NCBI GenBank assembly: GCA_019614645.1
Contig: JABWDB010000016.1
Coordinates: forward strand, 4,402,001 to 4,466,000
DNA from: Stratiolaelaps scimitus
Lineage: Eukaryota > Arthropoda > Arachnida > Mesostigmata > Laelapidae
Length of the DNA stretch: 64,000 bases
Direction: 5' to 3'
This document shows, piece by piece, positions 61,901-64,000 of this stretch. The notes below the pieces were generated by a model. It had not been told where the DNA came from. It saw nothing but the letters and a program-made list of their open reading frames with translations, and did not search any database. The translations under genes and the position numbers were made by a program. Every line of letters begins with the position of its first letter. Positions within the stretch are counted from its first letter, which is position 1.

Positions 61901-63789
61901 CGTGTCGATCTATGTGTCCACGCATTATATTGGTAGTATGCAACTACAACAGTGTGCTATATCTTATGCTGTAGCTCAATTCGTTTAATTTAATTAAAAA
62001 TATCCGATCTTTTCATTCATCGACTTGGCGTTACCAGTGTTGTCAATTTTGGCCTTAGTGCATATAACTACTTCGGGCTTATAAACGTATTCAGGTTTGT
62101 CGAGGCTCTACTGGTATAGTTATGGTGGGCTACAAATGATGCACTTGCTTGATATATTCGATCCAGCTGCAGTAAGCCACACGGTTATGGTACCGTCTCG
62201 TTCCGCGGTAGTTTCGCCTTTCTCTCTCTGTCTCTCTCTCCAATCTACGTAAGTCGCTCTTGCACACTTGTACACTGGTGGCAGAAGTGCACGAGATCCG
62301 AGTGTGATCAGCGCTTTAACATTGATAGGGTCGTCTCAAAGCCGTTTCAACTGATAAATAGAAAAAGGTCTCATTTAACGGAACGAACGAATCCAATATG
62401 ACCGATATATCCAAACGGAATCGGTTTCCACGTTGTTCCGGCCTGATGATAGTGCTGCTGACGATTACAATTGGCACTACAGAGCAAACGGACTATTTTC
62501 ACTTAGTTAATTCGTCAAAACTGACCCCGACTGGGTATCCGCTCAATAGAAACCAGTATCAAAGTTATAATACTGGATTCGTTGTGATCATTTACTTAGG
62601 CAGTTAGTATTTCGACACCACCGCTTATAGCACACAATCATTGTTTCTGTGAGAATCTAGCGCTCTTTTCATGTAAGCCAATCGTATTGCGTATGCAGAA
62701 ATACGTTTGGTTTTCCATTACGATATTAGGTGAGTAGATCACGCATTCATTCATTAAAAGAATCATAATTCGAAATCATTACAGAGAGAACTTGATACTT
62801 CACTATTAATGTCAAGCGACGTCTGATTGACTCGGTTTATTGCCGAGTAGTCGGCTTGCGTCTTAGGCAATAGTCGTAACAGGCCACATCGACTTAGTAA
62901 ATCTACTACCGCCTGCTAGTTAACCTTAAACCGCATCGCTGAGCCGAGCTCGGCCCTGCAGGCAATAAAAAAACGCATTCCACTTAATCACACTCGATAG
63001 AAGCTCCCGTTCGAAGCTGTGGTCATAACGGAATCAGCAATCGAACACAGGGGCGGCTGAGGCAAACCAAGAGGAAATTATAACAAAACATAGATATACA
63101 CACACACACACACACACAATTTGCTTTCGTTAATAGCGAGAGCAAGTAGTTTCCCGCAGTGCTACATAGATTTGGAGGGGGGTGAAGACACCGATTTTTG
63201 TTTCTATCCATATTCGATCTGTTGCATTATTTAGCTGATATGCATGAAAGATCAGTTGGTAGCTGGTAGTTGATCATAGTTGACCAACTTGTCCAAATGA
63301 CTTAGGTGCGCAAGGTTTACTTGGCCTGCATTAAATTGGCACTTGTAACGTCAGTGTGTCTGCGTTCTGCGTGCCTGGTTTATATAATTTCTTCATCTCT
63401 CTCTCTCGATTATATTCGATATCAACCATATTGCTGAGCCTTGCGTACTGTTCGGCGACTCGGTTAATCGTTGTATACGAAGCATGCTATCATTGTCAAG
63501 TACAACAAACTGACTTGTTCTGACTGGCTAGCCGTTGTTATTGTATACGAGCACAACCGCGCACCCAATGTACTGCCTAATCTTATGGTAGAGCTGAGTG
63601 TTCCGTTGCAATAACTACTATAGGTACTGCTGCTGCCGGTGCCTCGCGTTGAACTTGAAGTTTATTTGCACTAGGTTACGAGCTTGGCTATTGAGATAGG
63701 CTAGACAGATACTTAGCTGGTAAGACTCACCTGCATATACAGCAGCCGTGGACAGACCGGTAAATCTTGGGCTTGTGAAAGCTGAACAT
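41243..63789 (-). CDS. SINHCAF: SINHCAF (FAM60A), SIN3-HDAC complex subunit (6 coding exons)
   Basis: Nuclear subunit of the SIN3-HDAC corepressor, which deacetylates histones at target promoters. Exons on the - strand, in transcript order: 63789-63731, 59793-59625, 58116-57885, 57042-56739, 43843-43714, 41506-41243. They join in one frame of 1158 bases (385 residues). The N-terminus MFSFHKPKIYRSVHGCCICR, then AKSSSSRFTDS, EICNACVLLVKRWKKLPPGT and WNHVVDARAGP, match vertebrate SINHCAF nearly word for word. SSFIDNTFWRKERICCGVVF matches its second conserved block. The cysteines C16/C17/C19 and C53/C56 are in place for metal binding. The vertebrate protein is 221 residues; here a Gly/Asp/Glu-rich centre and an 87-residue Ser/Thr/Glu-rich tail are extra. 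Introns reach 12.9 kb. The assignment is secure; only the last exon and the exact end of the third are less so. Confidence 0.95.
41507..43713 (-). other. SINHCAF intron 5
   Basis: Holds TA runs at 42277-42296, 43320-43339 and 43540-43559. A 90-codon frame (43292-43022, -) looks partly coding (LEEPFNELSALITKNTLVSR) but does not fit the phase of its neighbours. Confidence 0.7.
43714..43843 (-). CDS. SINHCAF: SINHCAF exon 5: ICCG block
   Basis: The acceptor GATATTTCGCAG is before 43843 and the donor GTCAGT after 43714. Its first base completes a Lys codon. It encodes ERICCGVVFKGPRDELLIYP and KLLKPCACRLRR, matching 'QKICCGIIYKGRFGEVLIDTHLFKPCC' of vertebrate SINHCAF (quoted here only as the family pattern). 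A Ser/His/Gln stretch follows, ending on a whole codon. It lies 12.9 kb from exon 4, so gene finders could miss it. Confidence 0.95.
44917..45175 (+). CDS. Possible + strand exon inside the large SINHCAF intron
   Basis: A pyrimidine-rich acceptor (ACTTCTTCATTCATAG) ends at 44916. A frame with no Met is open from 44918 for 85 codons to TGA at 45173-45175. It encodes RRTGDATSRQQQASLLRGPR, then ECSSWASLRDSASVSHREVA, DSGSQEGYGIDLQASKSKPH and a Ser/Thr/Arg-rich end. Composition is that of a disordered protein end. It runs antisense to SINHCAF. The segment is GC-rich, so chance is possible; no partner exon was identified. Confidence 0.22.
45652..45681. other. Perfect 12-bp hairpin with 6-base loop
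   Basis: CGAGTCTCCAGC (45652-45663), loop ATGTTC, then GCTGGAGACTCG (45670-45681). It lies in the large SINHCAF intron. No T-run follows, so it is not a bacterial-type terminator. Confidence 0.6.
49561..49655 (-). mobile_element. tRNA-derived SINE-like element, copy 3
   Basis: Read on the - strand it gives GCGCGGTGGCGGTTGAACGG, GTCTCTGGCTGTGAAATGCC, CGCAGGTTCGAGTCCCGCG and TGGTGAGGACATA. This is the best-preserved copy, with a full B-box (GGTTCGAGTCC). Similarity to copy 1 runs over about 85 bases and past the tRNA-like part. Confidence 0.6.
50768..51403 (+). CDS. Long open frame of unknown nature in the SINHCAF intron
   Basis: A + strand frame is open from 50768 to the stop ending at 51403 (about 211 codons). 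It has no ATG near its beginning; the first in-frame ATG is around 50946. The second half reads like protein (EFMYVEGERYERSYRIISSF, then KVDCLPWPYIELIVEIGESK and GDRIGFRICRSGLHISRSSW). An ATG-started 96-codon frame on the other strand (51507-51217) covers the same end, so the coding strand is undecided. About one frame this long in several windows would arise by chance. No family is recognised. Confidence 0.2.
   Translation, partial: VGHQASQGCSTLSLAEGRFVNIRCRQKRAPQWQLNTAIFVDARQTLASHVLPAQIIKQLMNEISNSARYGQNTAALCICVRDIARILRFAFVANQAVLIEFMYVEGERYERSYRIISSFKYQKTMHSLGARCAKPDLSLSWPKVDCLPWPYIELIVEIGESKNLANFVSTKGGHHSGDRIGFRICRSGLHISRSSWQSTKVNEMSFSAWKR
53788..53909 (-). CDS. Possible signal-peptide exon of a small secreted protein
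   Basis: A GTG/ATG-context frame from 53909 encodes MGSPAQLRLLLLLLLLLVHG, a textbook signal peptide. TRQNMRAILNCCKYNGTLTQ follows, ending at a donor-like CAG|GTACGC. A second open stretch (53680-53533, KRAFYLMQAVHAMRVLTELL and on to a stop beside AATAAA) could be spliced to it in phase through TCACCGATCAG. The Leu run is encoded by a TAG/CAG-type triplet repeat read on the other strand, so the signal peptide may be an artefact of the microsatellite. Confidence 0.22.
54651..54687. repeat. (TA)n microsatellite in the large SINHCAF intron
   Basis: About 18 TA units, followed by a (GTC)n stretch near 54706-54719. Confidence 0.9.
56612..56662. other. Perfect 23-bp inverted repeat with 5-base loop
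   Basis: The left arm 56612-56634 (starts TTGCGAAGCTGC, ends CAGTGTTC) and right arm 56640-56662 (starts GAACACTGCG, ends CTTCGCAA) are exact reverse complements around AACAC. It sits 77 bases beyond the SINHCAF exon 4 donor, so it would form a strong hairpin in the pre-mRNA. The complete lack of mismatches suggests selection, recent origin or a cloning/assembly fold-back. Confidence 0.75.
56739..57042 (-). CDS. SINHCAF: SINHCAF exon 4: acidic/Gly-rich centre and start of second conserved block
   Basis: The acceptor CCTTTCAG is before 57042 and the donor GTGAGT after 56739. It encodes DAGFESDSSIESDS, a run of seven glycines, an acidic stretch with GEGEAEDEDDWEPRIPERQK, a Lys-rich helix and CKMSSFIDNTFWRK. 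The last part matches 'FSFLDLTYWKR' of the vertebrate protein. The Gly run and the acidic stretch are additions relative to vertebrates. Confidence 0.94.
57043..57884 (-). other. SINHCAF intron 3
   Basis: Holds (GA)n near 57197-57218, (GCA)n near 57440-57452 and AT-rich ATT/GTT repeats near 57795-57845. No other feature seen. Confidence 0.85.
57885..58116 (-). CDS. SINHCAF: SINHCAF exon 3: basic Lys/Pro/Arg-rich region
   Basis: The acceptor GGCTGTTAG is before 58116. It encodes VVDARAGPGTKG (conserved), then a basic stretch (SSKKKPMKPPRRLREIE) and LHDSLAGVYGEERIKRSSRR, ending NSDGFTYY. Two donors fit the phase: GTTGGT after 57885 (used here) and a stronger GTGAGG after 57942. Both leave one base that makes Glu with exon 4. 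The distal choice keeps an R-x-NSD motif that the vertebrate protein also has (KRHNSD), which favours it. Confidence 0.88.
58511..58544. repeat. Tandem duplication of a 17-base unit
   Basis: GTCTAAGTGCGAGTTCC occurs twice back to back, followed by GTCGAAGTG, the start of a degenerate third copy. It is in SINHCAF intron 2. Confidence 0.8.
58901..58937. repeat. (AT)n microsatellite in SINHCAF intron 2
   Basis: About 18 AT units. Confidence 0.9.
59625..59793 (-). CDS. SINHCAF: SINHCAF exon 2: conserved cysteine module
   Basis: The acceptor TTCACGTTACAG is before 59793 and the donor GTAAGC after 59625. The 56 whole codons encode residues 21-76, including SSSSRFTDS, EICNACVLLVKRWKKLPPGT and RHWNH. 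This is the most conserved part of the family; CNAC should pair with CCIC of exon 1 in a metal-binding module. Phase on both sides agrees with the neighbouring exons. Confidence 0.96.
59794..63730 (-). other. SINHCAF intron 1
   Basis: Holds a split TA run near 59819-59850, the coding-like frame at 60638-60865 and a (CA)n run at 63097-63117. A + strand 69-codon frame at 62398-62607 has an ATG and a hydrophobic stretch but no other support. Confidence 0.8.
60638..60865 (-). CDS. Coding-like open frame in SINHCAF intron 1, possible element remnant
   Basis: The - strand frame contains VNPVTHSPGGSKTTVERYRE, RFGNHPEPEPPPSGRVKRQL and SCKRILEHIKNSISLPNIQ, with charged, Pro-rich composition unlike the flanks. 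It cannot be a regular SINHCAF exon, because exons 1 and 2 join directly in the family's conserved CCICRAKSS sequence. It could be an alternative exon, a nested gene or a retroelement remnant. An overlapping frame (60762-60427) in another register is also open, which hints at a decayed, frameshifted sequence. Confidence 0.2.
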   Translation of the reverse strand: MYSHTLQSVEQSDQQSVNPVTHSPGGSKTTVERYRERFGNHPEPEPPPSGRVKRQLSCKRILEHIKNSISLPNIQ

Positions 63790-63838
63790 GGTGGAGTTTC
63801 GAGCAAGGCGAAACCTCACCACAGCCTGTGCTTCACTC
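63731..63838 (-). CDS. SINHCAF: SINHCAF first coding exon with part of the 5' UTR
   Basis: An acceptor (TTTCGTGTGTTACAG on the - strand) precedes 63838, so at least one further 5' UTR exon lies upstream. ATG is 63789-63787 in a strong Kozak context (CCACCATGT). It encodes MFSFHKPKIYRSVHGCCIC and two bases of an Arg codon, and ends at the donor GTGAGT after 63731. CCIC is half of the conserved cysteine module. Confidence 0.95.
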
Positions 63839-64000
63839 CTGTAACACACGAAACGACACGAATCGACTTAGACAAGTTATACACGTTCAAACATGGCAAT
63901 ACAACAATTAACGGTGGCAAATGACACAACAGCTGATCCTCAGAGTGTCGTCCTGATGCCGAACTGACAGGCCAATATGTACACTGCTAGTGATTCTAGT

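Noticed and set aside
1..64000. CRISPR array, operons, bacterial promoters, integrated virus
   Set aside because: No regularly spaced repeats or prokaryotic gene layout; no viral polymerase or capsid-like frame recognised.

Overview
This is eukaryotic genomic DNA from an intron-rich animal, most likely an arthropod and perhaps an arachnid or mite. Spliced coding exons with GT...AG introns make up only a small part of the window. The rest is intron or intergenic DNA with many (TA)n microsatellites, triplet repeats and a few short dispersed repeats. I see no prokaryotic features, CRISPR array or convincing functional tRNA gene. The species is not determined; the mite suggestion is only an impression from intron size and repeat content.

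Two genes are certain. (1) On the + strand, 20370-27948, eight exons encode the last ~1167 residues of an unconventional myosin V: end of the motor, six IQ motifs, coiled coil, and globular DIL cargo-binding tail. The reading phase is kept across all seven introns, and an AATAAA signal follows the stop. Exons for the first ~630 residues of the motor were not recognised in the 20 kb upstream. (2) On the - strand, 63838 down to 41243, six coding exons encode SINHCAF (FAM60A), a subunit of the SIN3-HDAC corepressor complex. It has a conserved N-terminal cysteine module, a conserved 'WKR-x-ICCG' block, and a long acidic/Gly/Ser middle and tail not found in the vertebrate protein. Its introns are large, one of 12.9 kb. 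The start codon, Kozak context and a splice acceptor in the 5' UTR are all visible.

Less certain candidates: a - strand membrane-anchored protein at 18.3-19.2 kb (single C-terminal transmembrane helix, but with an in-frame TAA); an unidentified - strand two- or three-exon gene at 31.2-32.6 kb between the two main genes; and, inside the large SINHCAF intron, a possible + strand exon at 44.9-45.2 kb, a 636-base open frame at 50.8-51.4 kb and a possible small secreted protein at 53.5-53.9 kb.

Layout: 1-18.3 kb no gene recognised; 18.3-19.2 candidate membrane protein (-); 20.4-28.1 Myo5 (+); 28.1-31.2 microsatellite-rich spacer; 31.2-32.6 unidentified gene (-); 32.6-41.2 spacer; 41.2-63.8 SINHCAF (-). 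The two main genes have unrelated jobs (actin-based cargo transport and chromatin repression) and converge tail to tail. No novel multi-gene system was found. The most unusual sequence structures are three intronic or intergenic hairpins (one with perfect 23-bp arms) and a small family of tRNA-like dispersed elements.
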